A DNA stretch of 64,000 nt from Podocnemis expansa (lineage: Eukaryota; Chordata; Testudines; Podocnemididae): the NCBI GenBank assembly GCA_007922195.1, contig ML682224.1:112536-176535 (forward strand), given 5' to 3'. Shown in pieces: positions 1 through 10,205 of this stretch. Position 1 is the first letter of the stretch; each line of letters opens with the position of its first letter. The position numbers and the translations under genes are program-made. The notes under the pieces are model-generated. The model was not told the DNA's origin. It saw only the letters and a program-made list of their open reading frames with translations, and searched no databases.

Positions 1-250
1 GAGGAGAAGGGAAAAGGGAAGACGTAGCATTGAAACAACTGGAATGTGAGAATTAAAAAAAACTTCACAGTCAATCAGGGATCCCCAGTGGCCTCTGCCA
101 TGCACTATAATAATTACAGCTCAGTAATGGCCGGACTTGCTCTGGTTCTTGTTTGTTTATCATTAGGTCACAGGGACACAGCAGCCCCTGGGTTCAAGCC
201 CTTTTGTCTCAGGGAATTTGTCTCTCAGGATGGAGTATGTGGAATCTTAC

Positions 251-565
251 CTGAGCAGGTCACCCCAGCATCTTCTCCATGACCACAGTCACTCCTACCC
301 CATCCCCAGTGCACACACTGCCAGAGAGCAGACTCGGTACCTCGACAGTCAATATCATCCAACCAAATCTGTCCTGATCCTTGTCCAAAATGAGCTTTGC
401 GATGGGCATTGAGAGCAGATCCACATCCCAATTGTTTACACACGACATTAGCATTTTTAATGTTCCATTTGTCATCACACACGGTCCCCCACTGGTCCTT
501 GTGTTTAACTTCAACTCTCCCAGCACAGGGGCTGCCTCCATTCACCAGCCTCACCTCATCAGCCC
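251..565 (-). CDS. Exon 2 of SRCR-family gene: one complete group B SRCR domain
   Basis: A 315-base exon lies between a polypyrimidine/TGCAG acceptor (intron side 566-570) and a GTAAGA donor at 250-245. It is in phase 1 at both ends, so it is exactly one SRCR domain of about 105 residues. Visible hallmarks are the opening [28 protein letters not shown], the IWLDDIDC segment and the closing HGEDAGVTC. There are eight cysteines, which defines group B (CD163, WC1, CD5/CD6, DMBT1 type). No stop or frameshift interrupts it. Such domains bind bacterial, viral or endogenous ligands on macrophages, lymphocytes or in mucosal secretions. Which family member this is cannot be told from one domain. The gene continues left of the window, so this is its 5' part only. 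Confidence 0.9.
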
Positions 566-879
566 CTGCAAAGAGACACAAAGAGGGTGAGAGTGAGCAG
601 GGAGCCCCTCCCCAGCATTATCACAGCAGAGTCCATGCCCACCAGCAGGGGATCTGCACACAGAGCCATGAGAATGGGACATGACCAGAGCTGCCAGATA
701 ACATCATCTTCTCACATCATGCAGCCTCACGTGTGGGGTGTCATTTCTGCAGCTGTTATTTTATGGCCATGCTGGCAGCAGAGGCCCTGTGAAAGGAGGG
801 TGAGACGAGTGAGGGGAACAGGACACTGGGCAGGGATTTAGGAGGCACATTCAGACATTGCAGAGGAATGGGATGAAGC

Positions 880-1480
880 CAGTGATTGGGCAAGGGAAAG
901 GAGTTGGGAGGGGGCTTTAGGAGCAGAGGGCAAGATGGGTAGTGTGGAGGAGGATCTCAGAAGGGGGGGTATCAGGGAACCAGAGCAAGGAGGGGGGGTC
1001 TAGAGTGGGTGGTAGAAGAGAGGCCACAAAGGCAGGCAGGATTGAGTCAGAGGGAGGGACGGGAACAGAGATCTGGAATGGGGGCAAGAGGAAGGAGTGG
1101 AGAGGGAGAAGAAGGGGGTCAAGATGCAGAGAGAGAAGTGAATGTGGGGAAAGAGTGAGGAATCCCTGCAGGAGAATGGAATTGGAGGCAGAAGGAGGGA
1201 TGAGGAAAAGAGGGTGATCAAAGTGTGGAAGAAGGAGAGAGTGGGAAGTGGGACCTTGTGTAGCAGCAGTAGAGTGGACATCCTTCACAACGCAGAACAG
1301 CAAAAGACTGGGGAGTGGAGGAGGTGAGGAGCAAGAATGAGAGGGGAGGAGATATCCTGGGCCATGAGGAAAGAAAGAAGATGGGGCTGGCAAGGGGCAG
1401 TCTGGTGCATATGGATAGGGGATATTGGGGAGCAGAATGGGGTCTGGAGTGGTGAGAGAAGTTAAAGAGGGGTGGGAAGA
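880..1480. repeat. Purine-rich (GA) low-complexity tract
   Basis: About 600 bases in SRCR intron 1 are strongly biased to G and A on the plus strand, with runs such as ggaggaggatct and gagggagaagaaggggg. The long open frames here on both strands are compositional artefacts of low-complexity sequence. The asymmetry could allow triplex or H-DNA structures, but this is inference. Confidence 0.7.
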
Positions 1481-2561
1481 CGGGGAGCTCTTGGAGGAAT
1501 CTGTGTTTCCCACTTTCAGACAGAGAAGATGAGGAGTCAGTCAGGGAACTCGTTGTTTCCATAAGACTTAACCAGGCCTGTCCTGTTAAGGTGACAAAAG
1601 AGTTGAGGTGAATGGCTGCCATCAGTGAGAAGGTCTCCGATACCTTAGTCTGTAACTCACCCCCAAGCAATAACAAAAATTCTGTGTGTGAGGGTCAATC
1701 ATGCTTTGTTAATCAGCTCAGTGGGTCTCAGATTATTTTCCAGCCACTCCTTCTTCTGCCTCAGGAGATGACCCAGCAGGGGAAGTGAAGACAGCACTGG
1801 GCCAGGGCCAGCAGGTCCCCATCTCAGGGTGATCAAGGGGAAAGCAGAGTCTTTAACTTTGCAGCCAGGAAGAGTCATGCTGTTTTGGTCCATGAAAGGG
1901 TGACATTTCACCCTGTAGTTCACAACCCCTCTCTGGCAGAAGAGTATAGGATAATACAAATGCTCAGAGACAAAGTGAATAATGGGACTAGCAGTTTTTT
2001 GTGGCATTGTGAGTTTCAGTCTGTGGAGCTTGACAATACTATCTTGTGCTCCCCACTGGGGTTTTCCTTCTCCCCACCTGCCCCACACATTTATCTCTGC
2101 CACTGGGGTCTTTTCAGCCTCCTCTGCTGAACTCTTCCTTCTTCTCCTCTGCCCCTTCTACCTAACCTCTCTTACCTTCATACTACTTGATACAGGGCCT
2201 GCTGGAAGCCAGATAAGTTAGCAGTCCCTTCCCTAATACTCACTCACTCAACCCCTCTAGCCGGTTTTATAAGCCTTCAATGGCCTCCCTGACAGCTTCA
2301 TCTCACTGGTTAATTAACCCCTGGGAGGCTGTTCAGTCTGGACAAATACCCAGCTGCCTCCCCTCAGGCAGTCAGCCTAAGGACTAGCTACCCACCCTTC
2401 TGCCATGAAGCTAGTAAAGTCTCCTGGCAGGAGGCTGACCAGAGGATTCCCCCCAGCACCCTGTCACCATAGGCCATCACCTGCCACACAATCCTGGGAT
2501 ACTGGCTGGGGAAATCACCCCCAGAACAGGGGGAATAAGAGTGAGCATCATTAATTACATG
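1481..2561. other. SRCR intron 1, unclassified non-coding
   Basis: No exon with matching splice signals and no recognisable transposon ends were seen. The stretch is mixed-composition intronic DNA; the open frames lack domain signatures. Confidence 0.4.
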
Positions 2562-2608
2562 TCGTGTAGAAGTCGTGTGGCACTTAAAGACTAACGGATT
2601 TATTTTTT

Positions 2609-2645
2609 GCATGAGCTTTCGTGGGAGAAAATCCCACTTCGTCAG
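2609..2645 (-). ncRNA. Hammerhead ribozyme-like core in the Penelope terminal region
   Basis: On the minus strand CTGACGA is followed by a 6-bp hairpin (GTGGGA / TCCCAC, loop TTTTC) and then GAAA, then a short GC-TCAT-GC hairpin. This is the order of a hammerhead: CUGANGA box, stem II, GAAA, stem III. Hammerheads in Penelope-like terminal regions are established knowledge. Deviations: one extra A sits between the CUGANGA box and stem II, and the expected UH cleavage dinucleotide after stem III reads AA here. This copy is therefore probably inactive. Confidence 0.55.
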
Positions 2646-3005
2646 ATGTTTCAAAGATGAGTGAACTTACAGAATGGAATGAAAATAAATGCAAGGGGGT
2701 GTAAAACATAGGATCAGGTCATACAGTAACAGCAAATCAGAGCAGTTGTTAGGTTCAAACCATGGGAAGCCTGAAGTCAAATTACCTTTTGTAATGGGAA
2801 AAGAACCCATAGTCTCAATTAAGTCCTGCTTTCACAGAATGTAATTTGCATATTAATTCAAGTTCAGCTGTTTCTCTTTGAAGTCTTGATGTCCCAGTCA
2901 CATCTCTGACAATGGTCGTTAACGAATCATTTATTAAGGGATTAGAAAGATGGAAGTGCTCAGCAACTGTGTTTTTTTGTTTTTGTTTTTGTTTTTTTGT
3001 TTTGT

Positions 3006-3347
3006 TTTGTGATTTCTGATATCAGCTCTATGTTCATTTATTCTTTTGTGCAGGCATTGTCCTATTTGTCCAATGTATAAGGTGTCAGGGCATTTCTTGC
3101 ACATGATGGCATAGACCACATTAGTAAATGAGCAGGTAAATGAGCCTTGGATGGAGTAGCAGGCTTGATTAAGACCTATGATGGTATCTATTGTGCAGAT
3201 ATGTGGGCATACTTAGCAGTGCGGTTTGTTGCAGGGGTGTGTGCCTGCTCTAATGTTTCTGTTGTTAGATCTGTAGTTGCTGGTGAGTATCTGTTTAAGA
3301 TTGGGTGGCTGTCTGTGGACAAGGGGAGGTCATTACAGTGCCCATGA
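3006..3347 (-). pseudogene. GIY-YIG endonuclease domain of the Penelope-like element
   Basis: The minus strand encodes VYAIMCKKCPDTLYIGQIGQ followed by a conserved L-RINEHR-DIRNHK segment. This matches the GIY-YIG nuclease core of Penelope-like elements: the Y...YIG motif with the CxxC insertion typical of the family, and the catalytic Arg on the following helix. Upstream (3188-3347) the frame shifts, but HPILNRYSPATTDLTTETLE is consistent with the linker before the nuclease. A poly-T insertion (about 2970-3003 on the plus strand) interrupts the frame after the nuclease core. The protein would nick target DNA for the reverse transcriptase. This copy is dead because of frameshifts and 5' truncation. 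Confidence 0.7.
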
Positions 3348-3400
3348 GTTATGGTTACATGCAGATTTTCCCTGGACTCCTGGAACAGACTGTTTGCAGC

Positions 3401-5921
3401 AGTGGATGGCTGATCCAGGGACAGTGGAGCCTCCACTGAGCTCAGAGAACAGTACAGGTCATTGCATAACTCAGTGATGTGCAATGATGGCAGGGCCCCA
3501 GGCTATGACACCACTCTAGCTAAGTGAACACAAAGTCCCGCTTCCTTGCACAAGCAGAAACTAAGGATGGCTGGGGCTTTCCTTGCACAGAAATCCTCTG
3601 CCTGCCCCTCCAGCCAGCACCAAATGGCCTTGTTTGTTTCTTTCAATATCCTGCCCACAACTCCTTCTCCTGACTTCTCCTTCCAAAAGAAACAGTCTAC
3701 TCCTGTTTCCCAGCAATAAGGGAAACCTCTGGGTCAGATGTGCCCTGACAGGTGCCCAGTGCCTTGTGTAGTGGTACCCCTCTGCTTCCAGTTGTTTTTA
3801 CTACATAAAAGTCCTTGATTTCTCTATTTCTGGAGCCTAAATGAGAGTGCTTCCACTCCCATTTTGCAAAGGCTTTGATTCTCTTTGGATCTATGGTCCT
3901 CTTGATGGTACTCATGAGCACCTTCACGATAAAAATCATAATTAAATTTTGAACCTGTACTAGGGCCCACAATGGAATAATGATTTGCACCAAGCATTCT
4001 GAATGTTACAGAAGTTCAGATCTGGGCCAGATAGTGAAAACCATGGCTTTTGTCCATCCCTGATATTTTCTCATTTCCTTGTCAAGACCCTGTTGAATTG
4101 TATGCACTTGGTTTTCTGCACAGTTTAAAGAGATCGATAATCGTGAAACGTCATCTTCTGGCCAAGACTGATTGGAGCATTGGGACATTGAAGCAAAGGG
4201 ATAAGCAGCTATACAGTGATATTCCCTACATTGTGTACTGTCTACATTAAGTGATGGAAATTCAAAATTTCCATTAAAATAAAGCTAGGGGATGACACAC
4301 ATTTGCTCATGAACACACACATATACACATGACCGCGCACACACACACACACTCACACACAAAATTTAACTGAACATGTGCTTGGCATCATAATACAACA
4401 CTATCCCACAAACAGTGTCACAGTCATTTATTCCTCACACAGCAACAATTGTCCACCTCCTGCACTGTCAGCCTGACCAACTAGGAGTCACCACAGGATT
4501 CTTTGTTTTCAATCATATGTAGTTGTGTCATGGACTCTAAACCCAGCATGTTATATGTGAATTTGAAATACAAACTCCAAGTGACATGAGGAAAAGTCTG
4601 TCTGCCAGGGATTTTCCAGATCTCAGTCCATACTCATCTCTCTGTTACTGAGCTGTCTGGGAGATACACTTTAGGGCAGGATTTTCTCTAAGGCAACAAT
4701 TTAGACTCATATTTCTGATTATCAGCTTTAGTTTCTCAGGCTGATGAAGCAGCACAGGGTTTCCTATGACCATCTACAGTTGTGCAGTTCACTTCCCTGA
4801 CAGACACCTGGGTCATTCTCATGTTATTAGCACCAGCCCAACAGATTCTAATCACTGCTGTATTTAAATTGTATATTGGACCCACATTAATTCTAACCCA
4901 CTTTTCAATCAGTTTGGGAATCTTTAGACCAGATTCATTCCCCCAGCTACCTCCACATGTGCTACCATAACCCAAGGTGTGGGTTCCCCCATGGTCCACC
5001 TGGAGCATGCAACCCCTCTGTGCTGGACAGTGAGAGAGCCCCTGGAACTGGGAAGGGTGGCCTTGACAGAATTAAACTAATGTGGCCATGAGATGCCCTA
5101 ATGCGGCACCTCTCCCAGACAGCTTGTGCTGGTGGGCCTCTCTGAGGCTCCAGCTAGGATTCAGAGCTTCTCTACTCCTGCAGAAAACTTTGGGGAGGGA
5201 GACAGAGTACACACAAACCACTCCTTTGTGGGAGGAATCAGATCTGGGCTCATTCAGGTCAAACCCTGCTCATCTCACACATACAAAACCTCTACTGGAT
5301 TCAGTGATTAACTGAGAAAGGGAAGAGCCAGGACTTGGCCTTGGGAGCTGGAGGATTTGGACCAAACCAGGAATGTATTTACTTGCATTTAAAATACTAA
5401 ACTGATGCCTATCCAAGGCTGTAGGCACCATGGAAATCTTAATAACACACTCAAATCCTACCAGCGCCAACCATATCAGAACTCAACCAGCTGCACACTT
5501 ACAGAGATTCCTTCCCACTCCTCTTTCCTTAACCAAGAAAAGTCTGGGTCCTCCCCAAATGCCCCATCAACAAACTGTATTTTCAGTGTGCCAGGAAGTC
5601 ATCACATGTGGGCTATTCTGGCCCAAAAGGAAGAGAAAGTGCCAGAGTCCAACCACCTTTCTCTTTTATAAAGGAGAACTATGAGGGACTCTGACTGACT
5701 GCAAATGTGGCAGTACAACATGGTGACAAGTCATTCAGAACTTTATACATCACAATGAAAACCTTAATCTCCATCCAGAGATGGGCAGCAGGTGCCTATC
5801 CCACAGCACAGCTCCCAGTGAAATTTCTGCTCAGTAAGTGAGCCACTGCTCACCAGCGTCAATCTCTGATTGGTTTTAAGGTTCAGCCCCATACAGAGGT
5901 CACTACAATAATCTAAATCCA
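3401..5921. other. SRCR intron 1, unclassified non-coding
   Basis: No exon-like open frame with both splice signals and no clear transposon termini were recognised, apart from the CA-rich microsatellite at 4312-4360. Small open frames here lack domain signatures. Confidence 0.4.
4312..4360. repeat. Imperfect (CA)n microsatellite
   Basis: An alternating CA tract is broken by TATA and CCGCG interruptions, within SRCR intron 1. Confidence 0.9.

Positions 5922-5971
<50 letters not shown>
5922..5971. repeat. (AAT)n microsatellite
   Basis: Roughly sixteen uninterrupted AAT/ATA units lie about 130 bases downstream of SRCR exon 1 on the minus strand. The isoleucine run in an overlapping open frame is a product of this repeat. 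Confidence 0.95.
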
Positions 5972-5972
<1 letters not shown>

Positions 5973-6103
5973 GTATGGTGCTGTGGACCTTGAAAAGGTC
6001 ACAAGATCCCAGCTTGACACAGACAGTAAAAAGCTTACTTTAAAAGTTACCATCCTAGTTCCAAGTAACACCGCTCCCCAGGTGAAGAACAGAGGAGACT
6101 TAC

Positions 6104-6167
6104 CTGCTGTGTTCTGAATTGTGAGGAGAATAAGCCACAGCACGGGAGTGTAGAGACATTTCTTCAT
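6104..6167 (-). CDS. Exon 1 of SRCR-family gene: signal peptide
   Basis: The coding part of the first exon runs from an ATG at 6167 to a consensus donor (exon end CAG, intron GTAAGT at 6103-6098). It encodes 21 residues plus one base: a short Lys-Lys n-region, a hydrophobic core (VLWLILLTI) and a small-residue cleavage region (QNTA). This is a typical secretory signal peptide. It ends in phase 1, exactly the phase needed to read into the SRCR exon at 251-565. A TATA box lies upstream at 6271-6281. The dedicated signal-peptide exon followed by phase 1-1 SRCR exons is the known layout of CD163/WC1/DMBT1-type genes. The product should be secreted or a type I surface receptor, but the later exons that would decide this are outside the window. 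Confidence 0.8.
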
Positions 6168-6270
6168 TGCCAGCTTGGTGCCTGCTCCCCTCCTCTCACT
6201 GCACTGGATGCACCTCACACACTGCCTGGGCTCCTCTCAGTCTGACATGAGATAACAAAGCCATGGAAGG

Positions 6271-6281
6271 GAAATATATAG
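6271..6281 (-). promoter_or_regulatory. TATA box of the SRCR gene
   Basis: On the minus strand the sequence CTATATATTTC lies about 105 bases upstream of the signal-peptide ATG. A start site about 30 bases downstream would give a 5'UTR of roughly 80 bases. That leader would hold an ATG followed within two codons by a stop (ATGTCAGACTGA, near 6249-6238), a possible minimal upstream ORF if transcription starts far enough up. The assignment rests on position only. Confidence 0.55.
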
Positions 6282-8668
6282 ATTTAGAGGCTAGCACCAG
6301 CTGCCAGAAGGAACCAATTACAAACCCACCTGCCTTTTTAGTTCTTATCAGAGGTTTTATCTGAATTTCTGCAGCTAAAACATCCAATAATACTGGAAAG
6401 CAACAAACATCACCATATATGAGTGATGAGCCCCCTCCTGAGATCAGGTTACCACAGCCTCATATCCTGTAAACACCAACCCCCAGTCTCTGAGAGAAAA
6501 GTTCTGTACAAACTGTATCAGGGCTGCTTCTCACCCTGAAAGATAGTAGAGCGTATTAAACATGAATTGGGTAGAATTAGAGTTGCTGTTCCAAATCTGT
6601 GGTCTGTGACCCTGAATAGGATCAGAACATCAGCACTTGGGATCACACCAGTCCGTAGCCTGTGGAGCAAAATGGTGTCCTACATGCTTTCTGCTTCCTG
6701 GCAGGAAATAGTTTGCTGAAATGAGGTTATCATGAGAAAAGAATTTGGAAACCCCTGAATTACAGGCTAGTAATTGTACTAACTCATGAAGAAATCCCAT
6801 GTGACAAAGGTGATCATTACCAGACCAGCTCCAAGAGCAGGGCACACCCTACTGTAGACTAGGACATGTCTCTAGAACTAGGCTGCACCACTCAGGTCAG
6901 CTGTTGTAGAAAGGGAATAACTCAAACACTATCTGTATCACTGTTAGTTCTCAGTGCTCTGTATGCAGTCCAAGGCCATCCATGATCGCAGTACTTTGAG
7001 GTTTCCTGCCTAGACCATGTTTGGGGCCAGAGTGGGCCCAGGGCTAGGACTTTGGCACCCTAGGCAAACTATGACTTTGGCACACCTGTCCCCATCCACA
7101 TTTTATAAGAGATAACATTTTGATATATTTCTCTTTTTCAAACAGATTAAAAAAAAATTGGTTCAGTCTCATTTGGTGCCCTTCAAAGTCTGGCACCCTA
7201 GGCGACCACCTAGTTCATGTGTATGGTTGTACCAGCCATGACCGTGGTCATTAGAGGTAAAGGCAGAGCTTAGGAGTTCCTGAATTGGCCATGACTCTTG
7301 TAGTAGCAGGCTGCTAGCACACAACAGGCCAATCAGTGCTGTCATTCGGAGGGAGAGGGCTCCTTGGAAACAAGTTTACTTCTTTCTTATGACACAGACA
7401 AAGTAATAGGCACAAGACTCAGGGTATTTGGCACAGAGAAACAACTGACTGATACATCACCTTGCACCTGTTTCTTCTTTAAAGAGAACTCATTAAAACT
7501 TTGATAAAGGAAATTGTATATAACTCTTTCTCCTTCCATTTTCTTCTATACTGATCTTAATATTGAGGTAAAACTTCTGGTGGGTGGGCCACTTGTGCAG
7601 CTACTGCCTTGTGCTCCTTTAAATCTCTCCTTGACACAGCTCATTTGTGGTAACAGCAAAGCTTTGGACAATAAGTAGCTTGAGATGAGTAGTTTCTTTT
7701 CCATGCCTTATTTCTATCAATTTCCCCACTCCAACCCTGCCATTCCCCCTCTCGCTGCCCCTTTCCTACTTCAACAATAAAGACAAAACAGGAAATCACA
7801 TCAATGATTATAATGTTAATTTGCTGCTATGCTATTTCTCCCCTTTCCAGGCCTGTATCTGTTTTTGTATCTTTTAGGCCTTGTCTACATGCAAAAAAAT
7901 AAGTTAACATTATATATGTCAATGTACAGTCACCACCGTCATTACTTCAGTGGTTGATGGCCACACTACCTCCTTGGGTCAGTGGAGTGTGTCCTCTCCA
8001 AGAGCCCTTCCTCTTATGTTAATAGGCAGTGTAGGGAGCTGAGAGCTTCATCTCCCAGCTTCCTATGTGAAGCCACAATGGATGGTTCCTGGAGGGCTGT
8101 ACCCTGATGCATTCCACTGCCAGCTGGAAGTCAGTCTCTGGCTTCTCCAATCCCTGTTACTGACTGGGAACGGTTCCTTTCTCCTCATTCCCAGGGTGAA
8201 GTACCCTGGTACTTCTCACCCTTGTAGAGTGGGTTCCAGCTGCACCAGCTTTTTGCCTCCCCTCACCTGCATGCTCTGTGTTGTAGCTTAGCTTTGACAT
8301 TAACACAACTTCAAACTTCTGCAGTGAAACTGTTTAAATGAAGTTACATTTTGCAAAATACTGTTAAATATAATAACCATATGTTAAGCTGGCATGCTAA
8401 CTGTTGCTATCTCTGACAAACTATTAAAACTGATAACCATCCCACTGGGCCTCAGCTTATTGCCAAGCCTACCTTCACTGTCATACATAGTCTTATGTTT
8501 CCTTACTTGCATGGCTTTCATTATTGATTCAATACCTTCTATTTTCCTATTGTCAGGCATTTTACTATACTTTTGCACATGATGTACAATTTCAGGTTGC
8601 ATCCTAAGAACAGGTCAGGGTTTAACACTCAAAGAGGTTTCACAATATAACTACATTGTGAAATTTTC
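6282..8668. other. Region upstream of the SRCR gene, no gene recognised
   Basis: About 2.4 kb lies between the SRCR promoter and the Harbinger-like element. It contains a probable old DNA-transposon fragment (7020-7245) and a sequence starting GGCCTTGTCTACATG near 7877 that resembles a transposon terminus, but I could not find its partner end. No coding exon is supported. Confidence 0.4.
7020..7245. mobile_element. Possible old DNA-transposon fragment
   Basis: The segment contains two opposed copies of a CTAGG-rich motif: GGCACCCTAGGCAAAC near 7054 and GGCACCCTAGGCGACC near 7191. The sequence CCACCTAGTTCATG follows. This resembles ends of decayed hAT-type elements. No target duplication was seen and the assignment is weak. 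Confidence 0.3.
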
Positions 8669-8671
8669 ATT

Positions 8672-10183
8672 GGCTATGTATATAATACAAATGTTAGTTT
8701 GAATTAATTAATTCAGACTAACTAATTTGACTTTAAGTTGACATTATTAATTAAAATTAGAGAGTCTTCAACAGACTTTTAATTCAAATTAAAGTAGGAT
8801 TTATTAATTTGAGTTAGACAGCAAATATTAAATTCTCTAACTCAAACTGTGAGAGCTGCAGCTCCAAAGGGAGCCACAGCTCCTGAGGAGAATGGGAGCC
8901 CCTGCTCTCCGGCAAACTCGGAGGCACAGTTTCCTTTTCCCTTGGACCCACGGTTCCCTGGCAGGAAGGGAGCCATGGGCCCCTGGGAAAAGGGAGCCTC
9001 TGAGCTCCCTGGATTGGGGAGCCCCAGAGAACCACCCCCATGTCTCCCTGGATAGGGGAGCTCTGGAGAAGCAGCTGCAGGGGCTCTCCTGTCAGGGGAG
9101 CATGAAAAAGCAGCCGCTGGGGCTCCTTTGTCAGGGGAGCCTCATGCAAGACAGCCACTGGCAGTCCTCAGATAGGGGAGTACCCAGCTTGTGGGGCGCT
9201 TTCCACATTATTGGCAGGGATCCCCAGTGAGGCATTTTAGCTGCCACCTGGCAGGATCCCCCATGGGGTGCTTTCCCCTCCCCTGGCAGTGACTGACAGG
9301 TGATTCTTGCCATCCAGCGGCAAAAGTGCCCCATGGAGGATGCTTGATGGTGACAGAGAAAGCACCCCATGGGAAGTCATTGCCAGTGGTGGGGAAAGCG
9401 CCCCACAGGGGATTCCTGCCAGCCAATGGGGAAAGTGCCCCACTCCAGGATCCTTGCTGGCTGACTGGGATGGTACACCACCAGCCTGGGACTCCTCTAT
9501 CTTGGAATACCAGGAGCTGTCTTCATTGGTGGTCATAGGAGGGGAGAACCTCCGTGGCTCTCCTGTCTGGGAAGCACTGGGGAAAACAGCCAACATCGGC
9601 TCCTGGGACAGGAGAGGCCCAGGGAAGAGAAAACTGGTGGCTCTCTTTCCTGGAAGGCCAGGCAACCACTTCTTGGGGCTCCCCGTCTGAGGGCTCTCCC
9701 TGGACAGGGAAACCTAGCAGCTGCTTCTGTGGGGCTCCCCTGTCAGGGGAGCCCAGAGGCTCCCTTCTCCTGAGGAACCATGGCTTCCCAGCAGAAGGAA
9801 GCATGACTCCTTTCTGGCTTGGAACCGCGGGTCCCGGGAAAAAGGAGCTGTGGGAGCCGTGCGTGGCTCTCCAGAAAAACGGGGCCATTTGTGGCTCTCT
9901 TCTGCCATGGAGCCATGTAGCTCCCTTCTCCCCAGCCAGAAAGCTCATTTAATTTGAAGTAATGCTACTTCCTGGCTAAAATAGTGTTACTTACAAGTAA
10001 TAGCTTTGAATTAGTAATTAATTCAAAATAAAAGGAGGTTTTATTAAGTTGAATTAGTGCTTTCTTATTTCTAATTAAAGAAATGCCTACTTTGATTTAA
10101 CAAAATGCCTCCATTGCCAGGGAGTAGGCTATTTTGAACTATGGCTCCTTAATTTGAAATAACTAGTAAGTATAGACTCACCC
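8672..10183. mobile_element. Harbinger-like non-autonomous DNA transposon (1.5 kb)
   Basis: The left end reads GGCTATGTATATAATAC and the right end, read inward on the minus strand, GGGTGAGTCTATACTTAC. These are diverged inverted termini of the GG-TATGTCTA type seen also at 40502 and 63388. Both ends are flanked by ATT (8669-8671 and 10184-10186), a 3-bp duplication as in PIF/Harbinger. AT-rich arms of about 170-240 bases with repeated TTTGAATTAATTAATTC-type motifs enclose a GC-rich core of about 1.1 kb. No transposase is encoded; the open frames in the core follow the repeat structure. The right end abuts the 3' truncated end of the DNA polymerase relic. Confidence 0.6.
8850..9930. repeat. 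GC-rich minisatellite-like core of the Harbinger-like element
   Basis: Two kinds of short degenerate units recur. The first is CCTGTCAGGGGAGCC-type, partly palindromic, for example near 9090, 9130 and 9740. The second is GGGAAAGTGCCCCA...GGAT-CTTGCCAGC, at about 50-base spacing between 9200 and 9480. All six frames stay open over long stretches because of this composition. Confidence 0.6.
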
Positions 10184-10205
10184 ATTGAGCGTAACAGTAA
10201 ATTAG

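Larger units (their letters stand above)
2562..3400 (-). mobile_element. Penelope-like element, 3' part (copy 1)
   Basis: Read on the minus strand, this fragment carries the tail of a Penelope-like retroelement. It has a coding remnant with a GIY-YIG endonuclease signature (near 3006-3119), then about 300 bases of downstream sequence, then a hammerhead-like core (2609-2645) and a tail containing GTTAGTCTTTAAGTGCCAC. The same downstream sequence recurs at 13601-13905 on the plus strand and in part at 63825-63915, so this is a repeat family. The outer limits are approximate. Family identity rests on the GIY-YIG motif plus the terminal sequence. Confidence 0.75.

Noticed and set aside
917..1513. 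198-codon open frame on the minus strand and overlapping frames
   Set aside because: Proline/serine/leucine-rich translation of a purine-rich low-complexity tract; no domain, no splice signals, all frames unusually open.
1699..2103. 134-codon open frame on the minus strand
   Set aside because: No domain or splice context, and no relation to the SRCR exons in phase; treated as chance.
5913..6218. 101-codon frame extending the signal peptide into poly-isoleucine
   Set aside because: Reads through the splice donor at 6103 into the intron and an AAT microsatellite.
7877..8400. Possible DNA transposon starting GGCCTTGTCTACATG
   Set aside because: The opposite terminus and a target duplication could not be found, so it is not listed as an element.
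8850..9930. CRISPR-like array of short repeats
   Set aside because: Units are degenerate and contiguous, without unique spacers; eukaryotic minisatellite in a transposon.
9237..9952. Several 130-140 codon open frames on both strands
   Set aside because: Mutually overlapping frames over a GC-rich minisatellite inside a DNA transposon; compositional artefact.
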